Origin: Sphingobacteriales bacterium 16-39-50
GTDB taxonomy: Bacteria; Bacteroidota; Bacteroidia; Sphingobacteriales; Sphingobacteriaceae
Assembly: GCA_002257025.1 (NCBI GenBank)
Contig: NCHA01000005.1
Location: forward strand, 186,001-250,000
Length of the DNA: 64,000 nucleotides
Direction: 5' to 3'
Below the pieces are notes generated by a model. That model was not told the origin of the DNA and did no database searches. It was given only the letters and a program-made list of their open reading frames with translations. Below, piece after piece: positions 32,937 through 41,772 of the stretch. The position numbers were made by a program, and so were the translations under genes. The stretch's first letter is position 1. Each line of letters begins with the position of its first letter.

Positions 32937-34818
32937 GCTTCGAAATCCTTTCAGATTGCGTGCATCGGAAAAAATAGAATCTGATGCCAGCTTTTTACGC
33001 CTGTACAGTCCGATCGTGCTTGAATCTTTAGCCGAAAAGGATAAGGACGGTAAACTGTGGGATAATGTTATGTATATCCATAGCTCACCTGGTGCAGGGA
33101 AGACTTCGCTATTACGAGTTTTCGAACCTGGCACACTAAATACTCTTATAAATAACAAATCAGCGACGGACTATAAGAGCTTATACACAACATTGAAGAA
33201 ACTTAATGTCTTAAGTGACCGGGGTATAGAGGTTTTGGGAGTAACATTAGTTTGTACTAGGAACTATGAAATTTTGGAAGAACTTGACGTTTCCAGTGCA
33301 CAGAAGATAAGATATTTTTTTTCCTTGCTAAATGCGAGGATCTTTTTGGCGACCCTTAGATCAATAGTGAGTTTTTCATCTTCCAACGCTTCATTTAATG
33401 AGGCTTTAGAGTCGATCAGTTATACCTACGATAACCGGGAAAATTACTTTAGCGACTTAAAGGTTCCTTGTACTGGAAAAGATCTGTATCAGTGGGCTTC
33501 TAATATTGAAAAAAAAGTATATCAAGCGATTGATAGCTTTTTGCCATTATCTGATATACAACCGCAGGGTCATGATGAGCTGTTTTCACTTACTGTACTC
33601 AAACCTGAGTATTTGCTTGTTAATGGGCAGCCAATAGTAAGCAAGATATTATTCATGCTTGATGATGCACATAAGCTATCATTTACTCAAAGGATATCCT
33701 TAAAGAAGTATGTGATTGAAAAAAGAGGAGCATTTAGTATCTGGATATCTCAGAGATTAGAAGCATTAGAACCTAAGGACAACCTAAGATCATTTGAGGG
33801 GCGGGATTATGAAGAATTAAACCTTGAGAAGTTCTGGGCTGAGCGCCCCGCAAAGTTTGAGAAGGTTCTCTTTAATATCGCAGACAAAAGAGCTGCAATC
33901 TCTTCCGAAGATGTGAATTCATTCATGGAATATTTGGATAGTGATTTAGAAGAAGAATTGTTACAACCTGAGTTTTTAAAAACGATTGAAGCTACACGGC
34001 AAAATATTGGCAAAATAGCCGATTTTACCAGCAAGTTTGATAAATGGATTAATTATGTAGAAACCTTAGAATCCACTCCGCTGGAAAAAGCTTTATTGTT
34101 CAAGAAGCTTGAAATTTTGATCAACAGAAATTTAGGTAAATCTCAACTAACGCTAGAATTCCCTTTAACTGAGCAGGAGCTATTCGACAAGTTTAAATCT
34201 GACATTGATGCCACCTCTAAGCTTTTTATGTCATACTCTACCAAGATCCCATATTATTATGGTTTCTCGGACCTTGTTAAGGTCTCATCGAATAATATTG
34301 AGCAGTTCTTATCTTTTTCCGGAGATATGTTCGAGGAAATGCTATCTAATAGAATATCCGGGCTCCAGATTAATGTCGATACCACCAGACAACAAAGAAT
34401 ATTAACCGAGGTGGCAGGAAATAAGTGGAAAGAGTTATCGAAAATATTACCGTATTCCACCCAAGTAACAGCTTTCTTATCAAAGCTGGGAGAGGCATGC
34501 GTTAAAGACACATACAAGCCCAATGCCCCATATGCCCCCGGTGTCACAGGCTTTGCCATTAAAGTAGTTCCATCCATGTTTGACACAAATTTGCCATGGG
34601 AAGAAAATGAGCTATACGCCCCTATGATAAATGTGATTTCCACGTGTGTTGCTTTTAACTTACTTGAAATCAAAGAAGTTAATCAGGGAGAAAAAGGACA
34701 AAAATGGCAGGTGTATTATTTGAATAGATGGCTTTGCGTAAAATTTAACTTGCCCTTTTCGTACGGGGGCTGGCGACATAAAAATACTGACGAATTGTTA
34801 AAATGGACAAAAATATGA
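32929..34818 (+). CDS. ORC/Cdc6-like AAA-type ATPase (conflict operon gene 3)
   Basis: A 629-residue P-loop protein. The N-terminus is RNPFRLRASEKIESD; Walker A is SSPGAGKTS (52-60, Lys58). Walker B is ILFMLDDAHKL, with Asp245-Asp246. A sensor-1-like strand FSIWISQRLEAL (269-280) follows. The second half is helical and probably ends in a winged helix (about 520-629). The DDAH box and long regulatory tail fit ORC/Cdc6- or STAND-like switch ATPases, not metabolic enzymes. It overlaps the PRTase gene by 8 bp (ATGAGTAG). In this operon it is the likely sensor or activator that couples ATP hydrolysis to the sugar-phosphate/PRPP enzymes. Confidence 0.8.
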   Translation: MSRLRNPFRLRASEKIESDASFLRLYSPIVLESLAEKDKDGKLWDNVMYIHSSPGAGKTSLLRVFEPGTLNTLINNKSATDYKSLYTTLKKLNVLSDRGIEVLGVTLVCTRNYEILEELDVSSAQKIRYFFSLLNARIFLATLRSIVSFSSSNASFNEALESISYTYDNRENYFSDLKVPCTGKDLYQWASNIEKKVYQAIDSFLPLSDIQPQGHDELFSLTVLKPEYLLVNGQPIVSKILFMLDDAHKLSFTQRISLKKYVIEKRGAFSIWISQRLEALEPKDNLRSFEGRDYEELNLEKFWAERPAKFEKVLFNIADKRAAISSEDVNSFMEYLDSDLEEELLQPEFLKTIEATRQNIGKIADFTSKFDKWINYVETLESTPLEKALLFKKLEILINRNLGKSQLTLEFPLTEQELFDKFKSDIDATSKLFMSYSTKIPYYYGFSDLVKVSSNNIEQFLSFSGDMFEEMLSNRISGLQINVDTTRQQRILTEVAGNKWKELSKILPYSTQVTAFLSKLGEACVKDTYKPNAPYAPGVTGFAIKVVPSMFDTNLPWEENELYAPMINVISTCVAFNLLEIKEVNQGEKGQKWQVYYLNRWLCVKFNLPFSYGGWRHKNTDELLKWTKI

Positions 34819-35957
34819 ACAGCCTCCGCTGGGATCCTTCAGTATTCATTACGGGTGCAAAAACGCCACAGTTTTGGCAGAAACACTTTTTGAATCCAGA
34901 GAGAAAACTGTTATTCGTATTGGGGAAAGGTTTTGATATTCGAATGAATATCGCCATTACTAGTCTCCTAGAAGTCTGCCCGGATATCGACATGGAATGC
35001 TGGCTGGTAGAATTTGATGAAGGACCTGGATCAAATTCTGTTAATTATAAACCATTTGTTGAGGAGAATGTAACTGAATTGAATGGGCTCTTGAATGGGA
35101 GACTGATTTTAACGAAGGCAATAAACTTGTGGAGCCCTGTATCCAAGGGAAAGAGGAAGAGAGTGGGAGATCGACAGGCTGCTCTGCTGCTGAACTCTTT
35201 CGAGCAAATTTCTAAATTTACTGACATAATCGTTGATATCAGTGCACTTCCGAGAGGCGTATATTTTTCACTTGTTGGTAAGTTTTTAACTTTTATTGAC
35301 ACCTATGCAAAGGAGTCGCCACCTAACTTTTTTGTGGTTGTATCCGAAAATGCGGAAATTGATGTTAGAATTAAAGAGAAAGGTATAGATGAAGATGTTG
35401 GTTATATTCATGGCTTTGGTGGGACGATTGAACTAGCGGCTGATTCAGAAGAACCAATTATCTGGTTTCCAATACTGGGGGAAGAGAAGCATGAGCATTT
35501 AGATAAGGCTTATTCGCATATTCGTCCACATGAGATATGCCCGGTATTGCCTTTCCCATCAAAAAATCCACGCCGGTCAGATCTATTGATAAGAGATTAT
35601 CATCAATTGCTATTTGACAAGCTGAATATTGAATCACAAAATTTGATGTACGTTCCTGAACAAAATCCTTTCGAAGCCTACATACGTCTTACAAAGGCAA
35701 TAAGAAATTACTATGCATCGTTAAAAGCATTGAACGGATGTAAAGCGGTAATTTCAACATTTTCAAGTAAGCTTTTATCTATTGGAACGCTTTTAGCTGC
35801 CTATGAACTAATCAATCAAATTGGCGTTGGAGTATTAAACGTTGACTCTCAAGGGTATGAGATTGATTCATTTGAAGATTTAAAAAACCTTAAAGATGAA
35901 AGCGAACTTTTCGTACTTTGGCTTACTGGCGAACCGTATAAAGAACCTGACAAATGA
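34815..35957 (+). CDS. Unrecognised Rossmann-like protein (conflict operon gene 4)
   Basis: About 380 residues from the ATG at 34815, which overlaps the ATPase stop as ATGA; a Met four codons earlier is possible. I do not recognise a family. Visible features are alternating hydrophobic strands and helices: KLLFVLGKGFDIRMN near the start, CWLVEFDEG, TDIIVDISALPRGVYFSLV in the middle, NFFVVVSENAEID, and IGVGVLNVDSQGYEID near the end. Glycine-rich turns after strands suggest one or two nucleotide-binding Rossmannoid domains. No membrane segment or signal is seen. Position between the ATPase and the kinase in a coupled operon suggests a sensor, or an effector acting on a nucleotide ligand. That is inference. 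Confidence 0.7.
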   Translation: MNSLRWDPSVFITGAKTPQFWQKHFLNPERKLLFVLGKGFDIRMNIAITSLLEVCPDIDMECWLVEFDEGPGSNSVNYKPFVEENVTELNGLLNGRLILTKAINLWSPVSKGKRKRVGDRQAALLLNSFEQISKFTDIIVDISALPRGVYFSLVGKFLTFIDTYAKESPPNFFVVVSENAEIDVRIKEKGIDEDVGYIHGFGGTIELAADSEEPIIWFPILGEEKHEHLDKAYSHIRPHEICPVLPFPSKNPRRSDLLIRDYHQLLFDKLNIESQNLMYVPEQNPFEAYIRLTKAIRNYYASLKALNGCKAVISTFSSKLLSIGTLLAAYELINQIGVGVLNVDSQGYEIDSFEDLKNLKDESELFVLWLTGEPYKEPDK

Positions 35958-37000
35958 ATAGTATGACAAGAAATCCCGTTTGCATCGGAGCGGGTTTAGT
36001 GGCTTTGGATGTAGTAATAAGTGGTGAAGTTAAAATTCCCGCTCAGTTTTTCGCAGGAGGATCTTGCGGAAATGTCCTCACTATTTTATCTTATTTGGGC
36101 TGGGCCTCTTTCCCCATAGCCAGATTGTCTAATAATGTTGCTGCGGAAATGCTGGTTGAAGATTTGCGCAAGTGGAATGTTCACGAAGATCTACTGAGTA
36201 TTACTGCCGATGGAAGTACCCCGATAATCATACACCGGATATTAAAGGACAAGCTAGGCGAAGCAAAACATCGATTTGAATTTAGAAATCCTGAAGACGG
36301 CTCTTATTTGCCATCCTACAAGCCCTGCCTCGCAAGATCGGTAGCGGATTTAGTTGAAAAGAAACCTGCTCCTAATGTATTTTACTTCGACAGAATTAAT
36401 AGAGCCTCTATTGATTTGGCCAAAGCCTATAAACGAAATGGGGCTATTATCATCTTTGAACCATCAAGTGCAAAAGATGAAAGGGGATTTGACGAATGCT
36501 TGCAAATTGCAGACGTTATCAAATTCTCGAATGATAGGATCAGTACATATGACGAACTTTATCCTGCCGGACAAGTAGCTTTGGAAATACAAACTTTGGG
36601 TACCGAAGGGCTGAAATTCCGCAGGAAGGGCAGTCCTGCATGGACATCGCTTCATGGATATTCTATTGAAAATGTTGTTGACTCAGCTGGAGCAGGGGAT
36701 TGGTGCACTGCGGGCCTAATTATGAACCTGTTCAGAAATAATAGGGCTATCGAAAATATAGAAACTATCGAGATAGCTGCGGCATTGCAATTCGGGCAAG
36801 CATTAAGCGCTTTAAACTGCACATTCGAAGGGGCAAGAGGGCTAATGTATAATATTGCAAGAAGTGAACTTCTATTATTCGTTCAGCACATAGTCTCCTC
36901 TGAAATGAAGAAGATTCCTCAGAAGAACAAACCCACTATTCACAGTACTTTATCTAATAGTATAAAAATCTCGTCTTTATTCGCTTCCATTCACCGTTAA
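35954..37000 (+). CDS. PfkB/ribokinase family carbohydrate kinase (conflict operon gene 5)
   Basis: A 348-residue ribokinase-fold protein. GGSCGN (35-40) lies in the sugar-binding region and DSAGAGDW (243-250, catalytic base Asp249) is the PfkB signature 2 anion hole. ALDVV near residue 18 and the FEPSSAK strand fit the family. The sugar pocket differs from ribokinase, adenosine kinase and 2-keto-3-deoxygluconate kinase as far as I can judge. It overlaps the preceding stop by ATGA. A kinase at the end of an operon with a sugar-phosphate isomerase fold, a HAD phosphatase and a PRTase suggests that a ribose-like or nucleoside compound is built or destroyed by the system. Confidence 0.85.
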   Translation: MNSMTRNPVCIGAGLVALDVVISGEVKIPAQFFAGGSCGNVLTILSYLGWASFPIARLSNNVAAEMLVEDLRKWNVHEDLLSITADGSTPIIIHRILKDKLGEAKHRFEFRNPEDGSYLPSYKPCLARSVADLVEKKPAPNVFYFDRINRASIDLAKAYKRNGAIIIFEPSSAKDERGFDECLQIADVIKFSNDRISTYDELYPAGQVALEIQTLGTEGLKFRRKGSPAWTSLHGYSIENVVDSAGAGDWCTAGLIMNLFRNNRAIENIETIEIAAALQFGQALSALNCTFEGARGLMYNIARSELLLFVQHIVSSEMKKIPQKNKPTIHSTLSNSIKISSLFASIHR

Positions 37001-37328
37001 CGTTAATTTCCAAACTCTGATAAATAAGGTCATTGAGAACGCTCTTACAGAAAAGCACCTCTGAGAGCAAATGAAAGCTGTACGTCGATGTACCCTGAAA
37101 GTTTGGTGGCACCCAACATCGAACTAATCGACTCAACGAGGTGATCCGTGTTTTTGATACAATTGTGATGGTTTTTGGGACAAAAAAGAAGGACAAACTA
37201 CAAAAGAATACGATTTGTCCATTATGGTAGCTTTCGATGGAATCGAAATGTGGTACCGTATTATAAATGATGTAGCCCTTTTACTCATTTTTTGTCTTTA
37301 TGTATTTCGGGGTTTCGAGTTTTGTGGA
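37001..37328. other. 328-bp intergenic region after the conflict operon
   Basis: No gene or clear terminator is seen. A plus-strand frame opens at 37215 and runs into the GIY-YIG relic in phase, but its first 38 codons match nothing and the natural start is the ATG at 37329. No tRNA could be folded by eye. Confidence 0.4.
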
Positions 37329-37619
37329 ATGAGGGAATATTATGTTTACATGCTTGCAAATACTTATCATAATGTTTTGTACATCGGTTTTACTAACAAT
37401 ATCCGCAGAAGAAAACGGAAGCTCGTTTATGGATTCTCAAGCAAGTACAATTGTACTGAACTGGTGTGGTATGAATAGTTTACTGACATGAACTTAGCCC
37501 TCGCCAGGGAAAAACAATTAAAGACCTGGCAACGATCCTGGAGAAATAATCTGATTGAAAAACATAACCCAGATTGGCATGATCTTGCCGAGGATTGGTT
37601 CATCAAAAGAAGTAAGTAA
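37329..37619 (+). pseudogene. GIY-YIG endonuclease-like gene, interrupted by a stop and a small deletion
   Basis: From ATG 37329 the frame reads MREYYVYMLANTYHN and VLYIGFTNNIRRR, the YVY...YIG start of short GIY-YIG proteins. A TAG at 37476-37478 follows VWYE. In the same frame, translation would resume as FTDMNLALAREKQLKTW and LIEKHNPDWHDLAEDW, the normal family ending, to TAA at 37619. A few residues usually found after the Arg run (the E/H-K segment) also appear to be missing. Full length would be 96 residues, normal for the family. It is most likely a dead gene. Confidence 0.8.
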
Positions 37620-37631
37620 CCTGACCCGATT

Positions 37632-37842
37632 CCAGCGAAGGCTGGAATCTCCCTATACCTCCCATTAAATTTGTCATTCCAGCGAAAGCTGGAACCTCCC
37701 AATCCTTAAATAATAACATGGGGTCAAGCCCGCCAAGGGCGGCCTCATTTTGCAAGCATTGATTGTCATTACCTCGAAAGCCACGACCTGCTTCTATAAA
37801 CAATATGTCATTATATAGAAGACCGCGACTTTCTCACTATCC
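37632..37842. repeat. Cluster of REP-like palindromes
   Basis: GATTCCAGCGAAGGCTGGAATC (arms 37630-37651 approx.) and ATTCCAGCGAAAGCTGGAAC (about 37676-37695) are near-identical hairpins. A CCCGCCAAGGGCGG palindrome lies at about 37728-37741. An imperfect long inverted repeat pairs about 37771-37800 with 37818-37838 (GAAAG...CTTCTATA and TATAGAAG...CTTTC). No gene is supported here. Confidence 0.6.
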
Positions 37843-37852
37843 CCCAAACACC

Positions 37853-39139
37853 TTAAGTCAAATCCCATTCCTTCCTATTCTCCCTGGATAGTAGCTGGTT
37901 AGCCTCTCTGTCGTGTACAAAACGCTCCCTCTTATCATTCCATTCCAGCTTTCTGCCTGATTTGTATGAGATCAATCCGAGGTGCATAGGCAATGTAAGT
38001 TTACGGGCATATTCCAGATTAGACTCGGGTTGCGTACGGGATTTAACAGCATTCACAAAATTCTGCTGATGACCCGGTGAACGTTCAATTGTGATCGGAA
38101 CATGAGTCAGATCTGGCACAAGCTCTCCTCCTATCCGGACTTCATGAGTATTATAATCACAAATCAAAGTACCCTTATCCCCCTCAAAATAAGCCCCAAT
38201 ATTAGAACGGGTGGCAGCTCCCGGAACATTTGGAACCGTACTCGTCCAGAAAACATTTAAGTCTTCATACTCATAATCCACATCAATCCAACGCTGAACA
38301 TTGGAAATACCGGTATTTTGCTCACCTCTCGCGTGGATGCTTTTTAAGCCCTGAGGCTGGACTGCCCAATAAGCAACATCAGCGATATGCGACCAGAAAT
38401 CACCGAAGACACCATGTCCATAATCAGAAAAATAACGCCAATTGAAATGACAGCGTTGAGGATCATATTCAGATACAGGAGCAGGGCCAAGCCACATATC
38501 CCAATCCAAATTCTTTGGAACCGGCTGATAGGCTGCAGGACCAAAATCGGGAGGAGTACCGGTTTTCCATAAACGAACGGTATGAATTTTACCCAGGATT
38601 CCCGAGCGAACAAGTTCCACCACTCGATGATAATTATCGCCGGCATGAATCTGGGTACCCAGTTGGAAAATCCTATCGTAGCGCTTTAAATTCTTAAGCA
38701 TTTCTTCGCCTCCCTTAACATCATAAGAAAGAGGCTTTTCACCATACACATCTTTACCAGCCTTAAATGCCAGCGTTGCAATCTGACTATGCCAATGATC
38801 AGGAGTAGCACAGCTTATCGCATCAATATCTTTTCGATCAAGTATATGCCTGAAATCTTTGTAGGCCTGTGCTTTATGCCCCGGACGAAGGGTGTTCAGG
38901 GTTTGCATAGTAGAATCTAAATGAAGTTGATCCACGTCGCACAAAGCCACAATTTCGACCTCCGGAATTGCTGCAAACCATTTCATATGTGCATTGCCCA
39001 TTCCACCCAGACCAATATGGGCGACTCGCAAACGATCACTGGCTGCTACTTTGCGCAACATTCCAGGTAACATCAACATGCCCATACCGGCAATGCTTGT
39101 CTTTCTGATAAAATCCCTGCGGGTTGAACTCAGTTTCAT
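37853..39139 (-). CDS. Gfo/Idh/MocA family oxidoreductase with Tat signal
   Basis: A 428-residue protein. The N-terminus SSTRRDFIRKTSIAGMGML is a twin-arginine signal, so it is exported folded with its cofactor. The Rossmann loop is VAHIGLGGMGNAH, the sugar-binding lysine lies in YGEKPLSYD (EKP motif), and a C-terminal alpha/beta domain follows. Exported members of this type are paired in Bacteroidota with DUF1080 (3-keto-disaccharide hydrolase) proteins, as here at 39370 and 40925. That pairing suggests oxidation to a 3-keto glycoside followed by cleavage. It is the last gene of the region 4 locus. Confidence 0.9.
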   Translation of the reverse strand: MKLSSTRRDFIRKTSIAGMGMLMLPGMLRKVAASDRLRVAHIGLGGMGNAHMKWFAAIPEVEIVALCDVDQLHLDSTMQTLNTLRPGHKAQAYKDFRHILDRKDIDAISCATPDHWHSQIATLAFKAGKDVYGEKPLSYDVKGGEEMLKNLKRYDRIFQLGTQIHAGDNYHRVVELVRSGILGKIHTVRLWKTGTPPDFGPAAYQPVPKNLDWDMWLGPAPVSEYDPQRCHFNWRYFSDYGHGVFGDFWSHIADVAYWAVQPQGLKSIHARGEQNTGISNVQRWIDVDYEYEDLNVFWTSTVPNVPGAATRSNIGAYFEGDKGTLICDYNTHEVRIGGELVPDLTHVPITIERSPGHQQNFVNAVKSRTQPESNLEYARKLTLPMHLGLISYKSGRKLEWNDKRERFVHDREANQLLSRENRKEWDLT

Positions 39140-39369
39140 AAGCTAAGTATTATACTTTATGATAAACAATCGTAATTTTTGCTTTGGGATATGGGCTATG
39201 AGCTTTGAGATATGAGCTATTGAATTCAAGCCAATACTCAAATTATTGCTGTTTTCTCAAATCCTATGCCCACCCCTTAGCTATCGGTTCTCAATTCTCC
39301 ACTCTCAATTTCCCATTCCCCATTCCCTATTTCCTATTTCCCATTCCCTACCCAATAGCTATCGGGTCC
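39140..39369. repeat. Pyrimidine-rich repeats and CCCGAT-type palindrome
   Basis: Near-tandem words of the CCCATTCCCTATTT type run from about 39290 to 39350. They are followed by ACCCAATAGCTATCGGGT (39350-39367), a member of the dispersed palindrome family. TTAGCTATCGGTT lies at about 39277. No gene is seen. Confidence 0.6.
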
Positions 39370-40731
39370 CTACTTCCCACTCAAATCCTTAATCCTTATA
39401 TTCCTGAATTTCAGCGGATTTCCATGCCCAAGAAAACCGATATGCCCACTGTCGCGTAATAAGCCCGGGTGTTTCAGTCCGTCGGCAGCACCATTCTTTC
39501 TGGCATCAGTTATATCTGCATCAAGTATTACGGTACCGTTTAGGATGACCTTGATCTTTGGTCCCTGTACAATTACCTCCTGATAGTTCCATTCCCCTAC
39601 AGGTTTCAAATAGCCTCTTTTTGCAGGTATAGTACCATAGATAGACCCGTGATACTGATAAACTTTCAAATCCTTATAAACAGGAGCTTCATTATCCAGT
39701 ATTTGCAATTCCATACCTTCATAAGCTGCATCACCGGTTATAGGAGAGCGGATGCCCAAACCATTGTTCGCACCCGGAGTCAGTTGAAACTCAAAACGCA
39801 ATACAAAATCACTGAATTCTTCCCTGGAGAATAAGTTATTACCCAGAGTACTTTTGCCCGGTTTAGGGATGACAGCCATATTGCCATTTTCAGTGATATA
39901 ATCCCTGGTATTACCTATCCAGCTGTGCATATTGGTTCCATCAAACAATACCTTATAACCTTCCTTTTTTTCCTGAGCACTGAGCTGGAATGGTTTTACG
40001 CGTGGAAGTTCTTTGATATAAATATTCCGGTAGGCTATGGGTGAACCGTGTGCCTGTAATTCTATTTGTTCTTCCGAAAATATGGGCATACTTCTGTCCC
40101 AGTAATTTTCAAGAATCACATTATCAGTTACGAGTACATCGTTAAGGTATACTGTAACACGATCAGCTTTCATTATAATACGGAAGGTATTCCATTCATC
40201 CAGTTTTTTGTCAGCTACCGTGAGCGGCTTACTTTCATGCTCTTTATTATTGTACAAACCACCTGAACCCACCTGAGCCCCAACCTTTAAATTTGCATTA
40301 TCCCATATTTGTACTTGTGGTGTACCTCTCAGGTAAATACCTGCATCACCGTCCAGAGTACCATTATTAATGATCTTCCAGTCGACCAGCATTTCAAAAT
40401 CACCATATTTCTTAACTGTGGTAATATTATTTCCATGTCCGGTAAATTGAAGCTCGCCATTCACCACTTTCCAGCTGTCACGCATTTCTGCATCAGCCTT
40501 TTTTTGCGCTTCGGCGAGAGTTTTAGCATCCATTTTCGACCTCTTTATCGGGTCTCCTACTAAGCCTTTCCATCCCTTAAGATCTTTTCCGTTAAATAAA
40601 GGCACGAAGCCCTCCTTTTGCAGCATTTCTGCCTTATTTTCGACCCGAATCGGATCTTCTTTAAATGATACAAGCACCGGAAGAAGAAATGCAAGCAGAA
40701 CCAGAGATCTGAGTTTATTTGAAAGATTCAT
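39370..40731 (-). CDS. DUF1080 (3-keto-disaccharide hydrolase) double-domain protein
   Basis: A 453-residue exported protein with a signal peptide (about 1-23) and two DUF1080 concanavalin-like domains. The first (about 42-250) starts FVPLFNGKDLKGWKG. The second (about 255-450) starts YKVLFDGTNMHSWIGN. Each contains the family's E-x-QI/LQILD strand and a YLNDVLV- or ILNGTVI-type strand. DUF1080 members have been linked to hydrolysis of 3-keto-glycosides made by Gfo/Idh/MocA partners; such a partner is the next gene downstream. The tandem duplication inside one chain is common in this family. Confidence 0.88.
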   Translation of the reverse strand: MNLSNKLRSLVLLAFLLPVLVSFKEDPIRVENKAEMLQKEGFVPLFNGKDLKGWKGLVGDPIKRSKMDAKTLAEAQKKADAEMRDSWKVVNGELQFTGHGNNITTVKKYGDFEMLVDWKIINNGTLDGDAGIYLRGTPQVQIWDNANLKVGAQVGSGGLYNNKEHESKPLTVADKKLDEWNTFRIIMKADRVTVYLNDVLVTDNVILENYWDRSMPIFSEEQIELQAHGSPIAYRNIYIKELPRVKPFQLSAQEKKEGYKVLFDGTNMHSWIGNTRDYITENGNMAVIPKPGKSTLGNNLFSREEFSDFVLRFEFQLTPGANNGLGIRSPITGDAAYEGMELQILDNEAPVYKDLKVYQYHGSIYGTIPAKRGYLKPVGEWNYQEVIVQGPKIKVILNGTVILDADITDARKNGAADGLKHPGLLRDSGHIGFLGHGNPLKFRNIRIKDLSGK

Positions 40732-40924
40732 TTTTTATGTTTTGAGTTTCTGAATTGAATTTATGAATTATATTAGCCAATTTATCTGAAGAATTAAATT
40801 AATCTGAGTCCCATCAAATGTATCTAATAAGGTGAAAACGAATTTAAGGGCGCATTTGCTAACCCGATAGCAATCGGGTTGCTCATCCTCTAATTTGCTA
40901 ATCTAGAGGTAAGTCTGAATCCTT
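40732..40924. repeat. Intergenic region with a CCCGAT-type palindrome
   Basis: AACCCGATAGCAATCGGGTT at 40862-40881 is a 20-nt palindrome (one central mismatch pair) of the dispersed family. It lies between two DUF1080 genes and may also act as a terminator or processing hairpin. Otherwise AT-rich. Confidence 0.6.
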
Positions 40925-41749
40925 CTATTTTGCAGCTAAAGGAATAACTTCAACCTTCCTGACAAACATTTCTGCACCTTCAGACTGAATCTGGATCTTT
41001 CCTCGGCTAGGTTTTACACGATAAGCCTGATTAACAAGCACTCCGTTCAGGTAAACTGTAAGATTATCTCCATCGGCAATACATTCAATTCTATTCCATT
41101 TACCCACCTCTTTTTCAACATCTTTCTCGCCCCGGAAACCCAGAACATCTTTCCAGTTTGGATCACGTGCAAACCAATCAATCCGGCCTTTATTAATGGT
41201 TAAAGGCTGGCCACCGGGCATATAAACATTACCGCCTCCTGGTTTTTTAGGAGCCACATTACTTGTCAGTGAGAATTTATCAGTACCGTCTCCTACTACA
41301 AGAAAATCTCCGGTACCACCTTCAATAATCTGACATTCAATAGAATACATCCAGGTTCCGGAATAACCACCATCCTCACCGGTTGAGTGTAACAATATTC
41401 CATTGTCTCTCGCTCTGTCTACACGTGGTGCAAAAGTTCTTGGCCCCCATTTGAATTCAACGATTAGTTTGTAATCGCTGTACTCCTCATTGGTAGTTAT
41501 ACATCCATACTCTTCGCCGGAGATTTTAATCAAACCATCACTAACAGTAAATACCTGTTTAGGGTCAATGCCCGTTCCACGGCCTTTAACAAAGGTGTAC
41601 CAGCCACTAAGATCTTTACCATTAAACAGGCTAATCGCCTTAGATTGGTCAGTTTTAACCTGACTTGAATTTGTTTTTACAGTGCCACAGCCCTCAATGA
41701 TTATCAGGGAGGAAAGCAGGGCAATAGAAAGCAGAAGTGTTCTTTTCAT
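40925..41749 (-). CDS. DUF1080 family lipoprotein
   Basis: A 274-residue single-domain DUF1080 protein. The N-terminus ends IIEGCG, with a likely lipid-modified Cys near residue 21. The domain starts ISLFNGKDLSGWYTF and has IECQIIEGGTGDF, the metal/substrate strand YSGTWMYS and the usual VYLNGVLV strand. It is anchored in the periplasm or outer membrane. With the two-domain protein at 39370 and the oxidoreductase at 37853 it forms the putative 3-keto-glycoside module of the locus. It follows the large cytochrome gene by 23 bp. Confidence 0.87.
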   Translation of the reverse strand: MKRTLLLSIALLSSLIIIEGCGTVKTNSSQVKTDQSKAISLFNGKDLSGWYTFVKGRGTGIDPKQVFTVSDGLIKISGEEYGCITTNEEYSDYKLIVEFKWGPRTFAPRVDRARDNGILLHSTGEDGGYSGTWMYSIECQIIEGGTGDFLVVGDGTDKFSLTSNVAPKKPGGGNVYMPGGQPLTINKGRIDWFARDPNWKDVLGFRGEKDVEKEVGKWNRIECIADGDNLTVYLNGVLVNQAYRVKPSRGKIQIQSEGAEMFVRKVEVIPLAAK

Positions 41750-41772
41750 TATGTATTTAAGTTAATCTATAT

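Noticed and set aside
34257..34673. 138-codon minus-strand frame inside the ATPase gene
   Set aside because: It is antisense to the coupled operon and has no family resemblance.
37001..37328. tRNA or attachment site at the island edge
   Set aside because: No cloverleaf or T-loop-like GGTTCGAATCC pattern could be built, and no matching direct repeat was seen at the left edge.
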